In this document: positions 5,684-11,370 of the stretch, piece after piece
Position numbering within the stretch: position 1 is the first letter of the stretch
How the letters are laid out: every line of letters begins with the position of its first letter
Source of the DNA: Syntrophaceae bacterium
GTDB lineage: Bacteria > Desulfobacterota > Syntrophorhabdia > Syntrophorhabdales > WCHB1-27
Assembly (NCBI GenBank): GCA_003165115.1
Contig: PLSJ01000311.1
Span: 4,094 to 15,463, forward strand
Direction of reading: 5' to 3'
Length of the DNA: 11,370 bases
The notes under the pieces: model-generated
Databases searched by the model: none
Told to the model about the DNA's origin: nothing
What the model saw: the letters and a program-made list of their open reading frames with translations, nothing else
Translations under genes and position numbers: made by a program

Positions 5684-5739
5684 CGCGTTCGGCCCGCACC
5701 GGAGCGTACCGTGGTACGTGAGGATGCGGGGCGCGCGCG
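5684..5739. repeat. 56-bp imperfect dyad between hpt and ilvE
   Basis: The dyad is centred on 5711/5712. CGTACC (5705-5710) pairs with GGTACG (5713-5718), CCCGCA (5693-5698) with TGCGGG (5725-5730), CG (5690-5691) with CG (5732-5733), and CGCG (5684-5687) with CGCG (5736-5739). Equal-sized 6x6 internal loops preserve exact symmetry. GGGGCGC (5728-5734) can alternatively pair with GCGCCCC (5762-5768), which is incompatible with part of the first fold. The 213-bp spacer otherwise holds only a weak candidate promoter before ilvE. The element could be a terminator lacking a U-tract, a cruciform or protein-binding site, or a leader attenuator. Confidence 0.5.
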
Positions 5740-5793
5740 ATGACAAAGCTATGCGCAAAAAGCGCCCCGGCCGCGCCTCTTTCGGATTCATCG

Positions 5794-5822
5794 TTGAAAT
5801 GCACTGCCACTTGTTCTAAGCT
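5794..5822 (+). promoter_or_regulatory. Weak candidate promoter for ilvE
   Basis: TTGAAA (5794-5799), a 17-nt spacer and TAAGCT (5817-5822) lie 29-57 nt before the ilvE start. The -10 matches only 3 of 6, so this is the best candidate in a spacer that should contain a promoter rather than a firm call. The AAGGAGGT at 5835-5842 is a strong ribosome binding site. Confidence 0.3.
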
Positions 5823-5850
5823 ATGAGGAATACGAAGGAGGTAGCTTGGC

Positions 5851-6912
5851 ATGGAGATCGTGCACACGTCGCAGAGCAGGTTGGAGCAGGTGGATTTTGA
5901 TGACCTTGGCTTCGGCCGCTTCTTCTCGGACCATATGTTCATGGCCGATTATCGGAACGGGGCCTGGCTTTCTCCCAGGATAGTACCCTTCGGGAACATC
6001 GAGGTCCCGCCCAGCCTCTGCTCTCTTCATTACGGACAGGCAATTTTCGAGGGACTCAAGGCCTTTCGGTCCACAGCCGGGGAGATCGCCCTTTTCCGTC
6101 CGGAGAAACACCAGGAGCGGTTCAACCGGTCCGGCAACAGGCTCTGTATTCCACCCCTGAGCAAAGAGCTCTTTATGGACGCGGTCGTGGAGCTGTGCCG
6201 GGTCGACAGGGAGTGGGTACCGAGGAAGCAGGGATCATCCCTCTACATCCGGCCGTTCATTTTTGCTTCCGACAGCTTTCTGGGCGTCCACGCGGCCGAG
6301 ACCTATCTCTTCATGGTCATCACTTCGCCGGTGGCCGCCTACTACAAGGAAGGGCTCAACCCCGTGAAGCTCCTCACTTCCGGTGAATACGCGCGGGCCG
6401 TGAGAGGCGGCCTGGGGGAAGCCAAGACACCCGCGAATTATGCGGCGTCGCTCCTGCCCGCGGAAAGGGCCCAGCAGCAAGGGTTTACTCAGGTGCTCTG
6501 GCTCGACGCCATCGAAAGGAAGTACATCGAGGAAGTGGGGACCATGAACATCATGTTCCTCATCGACGGAGAGCTCGTCACCCCGCCGCTGGACGGCTCC
6601 ATCCTGGGCGGCATCACCCGCTACACCGTGTTGGAGCTGGCCGCGCATTGGGGGGTACCGGTAAAGGAAAAGAGGATCACCATCGACGAAGTGCTGGCGA
6701 AGGCCAAAAGCGGCGGTCTCCAGGAAGCTTTCGGGACGGGCACGGCGGCGGTTATTTCCCCCGTCGGGTGGATCCGTCACGGAGACGACCTGGTCACCAT
6801 AAATGAAGGCCGCATAGGGTCGTTCTCTCAAAAACTCTACGACGAGATCACCGGGATACAATACGGGGAGAGACCCGACACCTTCGGATGGCGCTATCCC
6901 GTGCCGGCATAG
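5851..6912 (+). CDS. ilvE: Branched-chain amino acid aminotransferase (class IV)
   Basis: This PLP enzyme interconverts Leu, Ile and Val with their 2-oxo acids using glutamate/2-oxoglutarate, the last step of branched-chain amino acid synthesis. At 353 residues it fits the longer BCAT form (about 350-360) rather than the ~300-residue form. Motifs are LHYGQAIFEGLKAFR (59-73), RPEKHQERFNRSGNRL (83-98), the arginine strand LYIRPFIFAS, the Schiff-base Lys192 in GEAKTPANYAAS, the cofactor region EVGTMNIMFLIDGELVTPPLDGSILGGITR, and GTGTAAVISPV near the end, which binds the PLP phosphate. Homologues usually have KTGGNYA where this one has KTPANYA, a small change beside the catalytic Lys. A strong AAGGAGG sits 9 nt before the ATG. 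The 66-residue protein gene follows after 43 nt and is probably co-transcribed. Confidence 0.95.
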   Translation: MEIVHTSQSRLEQVDFDDLGFGRFFSDHMFMADYRNGAWLSPRIVPFGNIEVPPSLCSLHYGQAIFEGLKAFRSTAGEIALFRPEKHQERFNRSGNRLCIPPLSKELFMDAVVELCRVDREWVPRKQGSSLYIRPFIFASDSFLGVHAAETYLFMVITSPVAAYYKEGLNPVKLLTSGEYARAVRGGLGEAKTPANYAASLLPAERAQQQGFTQVLWLDAIERKYIEEVGTMNIMFLIDGELVTPPLDGSILGGITRYTVLELAAHWGVPVKEKRITIDEVLAKAKSGGLQEAFGTGTAAVISPVGWIRHGDDLVTINEGRIGSFSQKLYDEITGIQYGERPDTFGWRYPVPA

Positions 6913-6955
6913 GGACTCGACAAAAAGAAACGCGCATACAGCGAAAGGAGACGAC

Positions 6956-7156
6956 ATGGAAGACAGGGAACGGCTGAGGGTTGTACTGAAGCACCTCATC
7001 GAGCACAACGAGGGCCATGCAGAGGATTACAAAAGATGGATCGACCTCGCGAAGAACGCGGGGATGGATACCGTGGCGGGGCTCATCGGGGAAGCGAACG
7101 ACCACGCGGAAAAGGCGAGCGGGGCCCTCAGGAAGGCCCTCGACCTTACCGACTGA
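6956..7156 (+). CDS. Small helical protein of unknown function (66 aa)
   Basis: I do not recognise a functional family. The 66-residue protein is highly charged and looks like two or three amphipathic helices: an N-terminal helix RLRVVLKHLIEHNEGHAEDYKRWIDLAKNAG and, after a short turn, VAGLIGEANDHAEKASGALRKALDLTD. The spacing of H13, E16, H17, H21 and E23 resembles metal-binding helical hairpins and could bind a metal, but this is inference. There is no signal peptide or membrane helix, so it should be cytosolic. Evidence that it is real: a good AAAGGAG 7 nt before ATG 6956, codon usage like its neighbours, and a compact fit between ilvE and the convergent SAM hydrolase gene. I recall similar short proteins in anaerobic deltaproteobacteria, unconfirmed here. 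Confidence 0.72.
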   Translation: MEDRERLRVVLKHLIEHNEGHAEDYKRWIDLAKNAGMDTVAGLIGEANDHAEKASGALRKALDLTD

Positions 7157-7168
7157 AAGGACCTGCTC

Positions 7169-7948
7169 TTAAGGGAGGTGGCGCCTCACCGTCACCTTCT
7201 CGCCCTTATCTATGCCCAGGTCACGGGCCAGGCTCCCCTTGAAAAGACCGAACTCCAGGTATCCCGAGCTGCCCACGAGACACGTATGCCTGGCCTCGTA
7301 ATAGCTGCGGCTCAAGGCATCGAACGCAAGGGTTGACATCTCGATCGTGAATAAGCGACCGGCCACGAAATCGTTGAACACATCGAAAGAAATAGTGGAA
7401 ATCGCGTTACCGAAACGGTCGAAGCGGACGATCCTGCCCTCCATCGTCTCATGGTCTATGATGGGGAAGAGGCCGTCAAGCACCACGGGCCGGGCGTATA
7501 CGGGACCGAACTCCGACGGGCCGGTCCCGGCCGACAGGTGCGCCGCCGCCGGGGCGAAGACGTCGCGGCCGTGGAACGTGCCGCTCAATGACGCCCCCAT
7601 AAACCTTTTGTTCGCGATCTCGTAGGCCCTTGCCTCCCCGCCTGCGAAAAGCAGGCTGAAAATCCCGTTGTCGGGTCCGACGAACAGGTGGCCGTCTTTT
7701 GTCACGATCAACGCCTTTCGCGCGCTTCCCACCGTCGGGTCCACCACGCAGAGATGGACGGTACCTTTGGGGAAGTGGGGGAAGTATTCACCGATGAGGA
7801 AAGAGGCCTCTTCCACGTCCTGCGGGCCTACCTCGTGCGTGATGTCGACGATGTGCAGATGCGGGTTGATGCCGAGCATGACCCCTTTCATCACGCCCAC
7901 GTAGGGGTCGCGGCCGCCGAAATCAGTGAGAACCGTTATGATGTTCAC
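7169..7948 (-). CDS. SAM hydrolase / SAM hydroxide adenosyltransferase (DUF62)
   Basis: This is a 259-residue member of the DUF62 family, relatives of fluorinase and chlorinase that use water (hydroxide) to split S-adenosylmethionine into adenosine and methionine. Motifs are VLTDFGGRDPYVGVMKGVM (6-24), VVDPTVGSARKAL, FVGPDNGIFSLL, the active-site segment GTFHGRDVFAPAAAHL, and DRFGNAISTIS in the C-terminal domain; GSSGYLEFGL replaces the more usual N-S-x-G-x-x-E form. The start is GTG at 7948, inside the last 26 bases of mtnA, with only a weak ribosome binding site, so translation is probably coupled to mtnA. Following mtnA suggests a role in controlling SAM or recycling methionine and adenosine. 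The hydrolase role of DUF62 is established for some homologues; substrate choice here is inferred. Confidence 0.9.
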   Translation of the reverse strand: MNIITVLTDFGGRDPYVGVMKGVMLGINPHLHIVDITHEVGPQDVEEASFLIGEYFPHFPKGTVHLCVVDPTVGSARKALIVTKDGHLFVGPDNGIFSLLFAGGEARAYEIANKRFMGASLSGTFHGRDVFAPAAAHLSAGTGPSEFGPVYARPVVLDGLFPIIDHETMEGRIVRFDRFGNAISTISFDVFNDFVAGRLFTIEMSTLAFDALSRSYYEARHTCLVGSSGYLEFGLFKGSLARDLGIDKGEKVTVRRHLP

Positions 7949-8984
7949 GCTTGCCGGGAGCGAAGAGCATTTTTATATACTTGCCGAAGGGTTTTTCCAG
8001 TACCCCTTTTTCGGTGATGATGTAGGTGATCAGCCGCGCCGGGGTGATATCGAAGCCGTAATACTTGGCCGTCACGTCCGCGGAGGTGACGAGCCGCCCG
8101 TTCACGTACTTCACCTCTTTGCCGTCGCGTTCTTCGATGCTGATCTCGTCCCCGTTCTTGATGCTCTCGTCAAAAGAGGACAGCGGGGCCGCCACGTAAA
8201 AGGGGACCTCGTTGTCGTGGGCCGCCAGCGCGATCATGTACGTACCCACCTTGTTCGCCACGTCGCCGTTCCGCGCCACCCGGTCCGCCCCCACGATGAC
8301 CCGGTCGACTATGCCCTGCTGGCACAAGAGGCCGGCATGGTTATCGGGAACGAGGGTGACGTCTATCCCCTGCTCCCTCAGCTCCCATACCGTGAGGCGG
8401 GCGCCCTGGAAATAGGGCCTTGTCTCGGTGGCGATCACCTGGAGCGACTTCCCCGTTTCCCACGCGGCCTTTATCACGCCAAGGGCCGTGCCGTAGCCTC
8501 CCGTGGCAAGGGCGCCGGCATTGCAATGGGTAAGAATGGTGTCGCCGTCGTCGATGAGCTCGGCCCCGTAGTGGGAGAGCTGGCGATTATGCTCCACGTC
8601 CTCGACGTGCATATCGATCGCGCCTTGCAGCATGGCCTCCAGGAGTCCGTCCTGCCCCTCGAACTCTTTGTACGTGTTCCTCATCCTCCTGAGCGCCCAA
8701 AACAGGTTGACGGCAGTGGGCCTCGTCTCTTTGAGGCGGCGGCAGATCCTCTCCATATCGCTCTCTTTCACGCGGCCCCGTGATTTCATTATCTCCTGCA
8801 GACCCACCACCATGCCGTAGGCCGCGACGAGGCCGATCAGGGGGGCGCCTCTCACCGCCATGTCCTTTATCGCCTTTGCCACGTCCTTCACGGTCGCGCA
8901 CCGTATGTAGGTTTCCTTGAACGGCAGGAGCCGCTGGTCGAGCACGTACAGGGCGTCGTCTTTCCAGTAGATGTGTTCGCTCAT
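7923..8984 (-). CDS. mtnA: Methylthioribose-1-phosphate isomerase
   Basis: MtnA converts 5-methylthioribose 1-phosphate to 5-methylthioribulose 1-phosphate in salvage of methylthioadenosine; in some bacteria it also serves a 5'-deoxyadenosine (DHAP) shunt. At 353 residues it is full length. Motifs are AVRGAPLIG (43-51), LTHCNAGALATGGYGTALGV with catalytic Cys154, ATETRPYFQGARLT (185-198), and VGADRVARNGDVANKVGTY with catalytic Asp234. The fold is shared with eIF2B-alpha, but the Cys and Asp motifs mark a true isomerase. The start codon shares one base with the gatB stop and the end overlaps the SAM hydrolase start by 26 nt, so the three are almost certainly one transcript. No mtnK, mtnP or downstream salvage genes are seen here. 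Confidence 0.95.
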   Translation of the reverse strand: MSEHIYWKDDALYVLDQRLLPFKETYIRCATVKDVAKAIKDMAVRGAPLIGLVAAYGMVVGLQEIMKSRGRVKESDMERICRRLKETRPTAVNLFWALRRMRNTYKEFEGQDGLLEAMLQGAIDMHVEDVEHNRQLSHYGAELIDDGDTILTHCNAGALATGGYGTALGVIKAAWETGKSLQVIATETRPYFQGARLTVWELREQGIDVTLVPDNHAGLLCQQGIVDRVIVGADRVARNGDVANKVGTYMIALAAHDNEVPFYVAAPLSSFDESIKNGDEISIEERDGKEVKYVNGRLVTSADVTAKYYGFDITPARLITYIITEKGVLEKPFGKYIKMLFAPGKREHHNGSH

Positions 8985-10429
8985 CAGCGTTTCAGCCTGT
9001 CGGCCAGGAGCTCGTTCAGCAGCTTCGGGTTGGCCTTGCCTTTGGTCTCTTTCATGACCTGGCCGACAAAAAAGCCGAGCAGCCGCTCTTTGCCGCCCCT
9101 GAATTCCCCGACCTCTTTCGGAAAGCGGGCGACAACGCCGTCGATCGTCTCCTTGAGCGCGTCGGCGTCCGTAATCTGCACCAGCCCCCTCTCCCTGATA
9201 TACACACCCGGCGCCGCCCCCAGCCGGTAGACCTCGGGGAAGATTTCCTTGCCTATCTTGCCGCTGATCACCTCGTCTTTTATGAGCGTCAACAGCTCGG
9301 CGAGATGCGCCGGCCGGAAAGGAGACTGCGACGGCGACGTGTTGCTGTTGTTCAATTCCCTCAAAAGCTCGCTCATGATCCAGTTGCTTACCGCCTTCGG
9401 CTCAGGGTACAGTGCGACGGTCTCTTCGAAGTATGAGGCCAGCGCCCTGTCGCCCGTCAGGATTTCCACGTCATACCGGGGAAGGCCGTACTCGCTCAAA
9501 AAGCGGTCCATTTTTTGTACGGGCAGCTCGGGCAGCTCCCTTCTTATCTGTTCTTCCCACGCTTCGTCGACGATCAGGGGCACGAGGTCGGGCTCCGGAA
9601 AATACCGGTAATCGTGCGCCTCTTCCTTGCCCCTCATCGAGTATGTCACTCCTTCATCCACGTTGAAGAGCCTCGTCTCCTGGACCACCTCGCCCCCGCT
9701 CGCGATCACCTCGGTCTGCCTCTCGATCTCGTAGGCGAGGGCCCTTTCGATAGACCGGAAGGAATTGAGGTTTTTCAGCTCCGACCTGGTGCCGAGCTTC
9801 TCGTCGCCCACTTTCCTGACCGATACGTTCGCATCGCACCGGAAGCTTCCCTCCTCCATATTGCCGTCGCAGATATCGAGGTAAATGAGCACGTCCCTCA
9901 GCATCTTCAGGTAGGAAACCGCCTCTTCGGGGCTGGCCAGGTCCGGCTCGCTCACGATTTCGAGGAGCGGCACGCTCGACCTGTTGAAGTCGACAAGGCT
10001 GTACGTACTCGTCTCTATCGCCCCTTCATGGACCAGTTTCCCGGCATCCTCTTCCATGTGGATCCTTTTTATCCTGATCTGTTTTTTCTGTCCCTTCGGG
10101 AAGATGTCCAGGTACCCTTCCTCGCACAGGGGCTCCTCGTATTGAGAAATCTGGTAACCCTTGGGCAGGTCGGGATAGTAATAGTTCTTGCGGGCAAAAA
10201 TACTTTTTCGCTTCACCGTGCAGTTTGTCGCGAGGCCCGCCCTTATCGCAAAATCGACCACCTTCTTGTTGAGCACGGGCAGCGCCCCCGGCAGGCCCAT
10301 GCAGACCGGGCACGTGTGGCTGTTCGGCTCCGCGCCGAATTCGGTCGAGCTGCTGCAGAAGATCTTGCTTCTTGTGAGGAGGTGAGCGTGCACCTCAAGT
10401 CCGATCACTCCTTCGAACGTATCCGGCAT
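8984..10429 (-). CDS. gatB: Asp-tRNA(Asn)/Glu-tRNA(Gln) amidotransferase subunit B
   Basis: GatB binds the misacylated Glu-tRNA(Gln) or Asp-tRNA(Asn) and activates it for amidation with ammonia delivered by GatA in the GatCAB complex. From ATG 10429 it is 481 residues, the normal length. The N-terminus [21 protein letters not shown] and [15 protein letters not shown], the lid/[20 protein letters not shown] block (here [18 protein letters not shown]), and the signature [17 protein letters not shown] are all present. The C-terminal YqeY-like tail ends [20 protein letters not shown]. The frame opens further back to a GTG at 10513, but those 28 residues are not family-like, overlap promoter-like sequence, and AAGGAG lies just before ATG 10429. 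gatA and gatC are not adjacent, so the complex is encoded at dispersed sites. Confidence 0.96.
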   Translation of the reverse strand: MPDTFEGVIGLEVHAHLLTRSKIFCSSSTEFGAEPNSHTCPVCMGLPGALPVLNKKVVDFAIRAGLATNCTVKRKSIFARKNYYYPDLPKGYQISQYEEPLCEEGYLDIFPKGQKKQIRIKRIHMEEDAGKLVHEGAIETSTYSLVDFNRSSVPLLEIVSEPDLASPEEAVSYLKMLRDVLIYLDICDGNMEEGSFRCDANVSVRKVGDEKLGTRSELKNLNSFRSIERALAYEIERQTEVIASGGEVVQETRLFNVDEGVTYSMRGKEEAHDYRYFPEPDLVPLIVDEAWEEQIRRELPELPVQKMDRFLSEYGLPRYDVEILTGDRALASYFEETVALYPEPKAVSNWIMSELLRELNNSNTSPSQSPFRPAHLAELLTLIKDEVISGKIGKEIFPEVYRLGAAPGVYIRERGLVQITDADALKETIDGVVARFPKEVGEFRGGKERLLGFFVGQVMKETKGKANPKLLNELLADRLKR

Positions 10430-10503
10430 AAGGCTCCTTTTCTCACCGGGGACCCCCGGTGTCTCGCGCGTAAGCGTTCTTTCGCGTCCTTCTCTCTGTA
10501 TCC

Positions 10504-10532
10504 ATTTTGCCACAACTTACGGGGTTTCGCAA
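10504..10532 (-). promoter_or_regulatory. Candidate promoter for the gatB-mtnA-SAM hydrolase operon
   Basis: Read on the - strand, TTGCGA (10532-10527), a 17-nt spacer and CAAAAT (10509-10504; 4 of 6) lie upstream of gatB, giving a leader of roughly 65-70 nt. It is a moderate match, but it sits downstream of the ssb terminator, where a new promoter is needed. The far-upstream GTG (10513) overlaps it. Confidence 0.4.
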
Positions 10533-10616
10533 GGGTATCCGGAAAGAATCAGGGACAAAAGCACGTGGAAACCGCTCTTTGGGTGAGACCCTACGGCACC
10601 CTTCCCGGAGAACGAA

Positions 10617-10648
10617 AATGCCGGAAGCGAGAAAACGCTTCCGGCATT
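10617..10648 (-). terminator. Intrinsic terminator of ssb
   Basis: The arms AATGCCGGAAGCG (10617-10629) and CGCTTCCGGCATT (10636-10648) form a perfect 13-bp stem with a six-base loop. On the - strand it starts 25 nt after the ssb stop and runs into TTTTCGTT, a short U-tract. This is the clearest Rho-independent terminator in the window and separates ssb from the gatB operon. Confidence 0.88.
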
Positions 10649-10673
10649 CAAAGTTCGATCCTCATGCTGTGTG

Positions 10674-11099
10674 CTAAAGAGGGATGTCCTCGTCTCCGCC
10701 CTCGGGCACAAAATCATCGTCCGGGCGTCCCTGGGATGCGCCGCTTCTCCTCTCGTCACCGGGAGAACCGGAGCCTCCGAGCATCTGCATGCTCGTTGCC
10801 ACTATCTCAAAGGTCTTTCTCTTTATCCCGTCCCTTCCCTCGTATTCCCTGCTCTGGATCTTTCCCTCCACGTAAACGAGCTTGCCTTTTTTCAGGTATT
10901 CGCCCGATATCTCTCCAAGCTTGCGCCATGCCACTATGCGGTGCCATTCCGTCTGCTCGGCCTTGCTGCCGTCTTTGTTCTTCCATGTTTCCGTGGTCGC
11001 GATCCTGAACGTCGCAACCGGCGTTCCGTCCGCGGTATACCGCATCTCCGGGTCTGCGCCGAGCCTCCCGATAAGGATCACCTTATTCACATAGGACAT
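10674..11099 (-). CDS. ssb: Single-stranded DNA-binding protein
   Basis: The protein binds and protects single-stranded DNA as a tetramer in replication, repair and recombination. The OB fold (about 1-110) begins MSYVNKVILIGRLGADPEMRYTADGTPVATFRIAT and includes TEWHRIVAWRKLGEISGEYLKKGKLVYVEGKIQSREYEGRDG and KRKTFEIVATSMQML. A short flexible Gly/Ser/Arg/Asp linker (111-132) leads to the acidic tip DEDIPL, equivalent to the DDDIPF tail that recruits partner proteins; the final Leu instead of Phe is a conservative change. At 141 residues it is on the short side for bacterial SSB because of the compact linker. GGAGG lies 8 nt before the ATG at 11099. Confidence 0.97.
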   Translation of the reverse strand: MSYVNKVILIGRLGADPEMRYTADGTPVATFRIATTETWKNKDGSKAEQTEWHRIVAWRKLGEISGEYLKKGKLVYVEGKIQSREYEGRDGIKRKTFEIVATSMQMLGGSGSPGDERRSGASQGRPDDDFVPEGGDEDIPL

Positions 11100-11194
11100 C
11101 TTCTTCCTCCACTTGATAGGGGACCCGCTTCACTCCCCCTTCTTGTTCCTCACCCGTGACGGCGGCCCCGATACCTCCGGGAAACCATGATCAC

Positions 11195-11223
11195 ATGCTA
11201 ACGTATGCCATGAGAAAAGTCAA
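11195..11223 (-). promoter_or_regulatory. Candidate sigma70 promoter of ssb
   Basis: Read on the - strand, TTGACT (11223-11218; 5 of 6), a 17-nt spacer and TAGCAT (11200-11195; 4 of 6) would start transcription near 11188. The ssb leader would be about 89 nt. Nothing else in that leader looks like a gene or a known riboswitch. Confidence 0.55.
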
Positions 11224-11370
11224 TTCAGGGCAAACGCATTTGGACTATACACCGTCACTGGACGGAACCTTCAAGTATCTTGCCGAGATAGTCAATATCC
11301 CACCCGGCCCTGAGACGTTTGGTCTTGATGCTCCTTCTTTTTGAGTTCTCTTGTCTCAAGAGATTAAGCG
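11224..11370. other. Window end: no convincing gene, one small hairpin
   Basis: Upstream of the ssb promoter the sequence becomes noticeably more AT-rich. A short + strand frame (11156-11344, 62 codons) ends here but overlaps the ssb promoter and has no recognisable domain. TCTCTTG-TCT-CAAGAGA (11347-11363) is a perfect 7-bp hairpin that could be part of a terminator or operator belonging to a gene beyond the window edge. Confidence 0.3.

Noticed and set aside
7926..8783. 285-codon + strand open frame opposite mtnA
   Set aside because: Shadow of mtnA, whose catalytic motifs are complete on the - strand.
10430..10513. 28-residue N-terminal extension of GatB from GTG 10513
   Set aside because: Not family-like, overlaps a promoter-like segment, and a proper AAGGAG lies before ATG 10429.
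9515..11008. 497-codon + strand open frame opposite gatB and ssb
   Set aside because: It is antisense to two unmistakable conserved genes and crosses the ssb terminator. The long frame is a by-product of GC-rich codon bias.
11156..11344. 62-codon + strand open frame near the window end
   Set aside because: No recognised domain, it overlaps the ssb promoter on the other strand and has no clear ribosome binding site. A real gene fragment cannot be excluded, because the frame lies near the edge.
1..11370. Mobile element, prophage, CRISPR array, tRNA/rRNA or defence island
   Set aside because: I saw no transposase or integrase, regular spaced repeats, tRNA cloverleaf or nuclease/ATPase defence modules on either strand.

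Overview
This GC-rich window has the look of a deltaproteobacterial chromosome (Desulfobacterota, probably an anaerobic syntroph-like lineage). That placement is inferred from gene content and from my memory of protein families, because there is no 16S gene or marker tree here. It is a core/housekeeping region with no prophage, insertion sequence, CRISPR array or tRNA. Genes are densely packed, with several 1-nt gaps or short overlaps.

The left part (1-2718, + strand) holds the last codons of a sensor histidine kinase, then an NtrC-type sigma54 response regulator one nucleotide downstream. A likely sigma70 promoter follows, driving a DedA membrane protein and an overlapping periplasmic PEBP/YbhB-like protein. 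A small HTH plus zinc-ribbon regulator (COG3357-like) lies on the - strand at 2774-3118.

The most striking feature is at 3313-3879. With ordinary decoding this gene looks broken by an in-frame TGA at 3409. That TGA falls exactly on the first Cys position of a thioredoxin-type CxxC site, giving U-I-G-C. It follows a strong Shine-Dalgarno and start codon, and a hairpin directly 3' of it fits a bacterial SECIS. I read the gene as an intact 188-residue UxxC thioredoxin-like selenoprotein with a TPR-like tail; conventional annotation would start it at 3427 and lose the catalytic N-terminus.

Next comes a true pseudogene, a DnaQ-like (DEDDh) 3'-5' exonuclease at 4023-4411 with a TAG, an internal deletion with frameshift, and a TAA. 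A consensus-like promoter sits in its dead 3' end and probably drives a UlaG/UPF0173 metallo-hydrolase and hypoxanthine phosphoribosyltransferase (hpt), which are one base apart. A 213-bp spacer with an extended imperfect dyad separates hpt from a branched-chain aminotransferase (ilvE) and a 66-residue helical protein of unknown function.

The right part (7169-11099, - strand) reads, in transcription order, ssb, a strong intrinsic terminator, then gatB, mtnA and a SAM hydrolase (DUF62). The last three overlap and probably form one operon: a tRNA amidotransferase subunit followed by two enzymes that process SAM or its breakdown products. The final 271 bases hold the ssb promoter region and no convincing gene.
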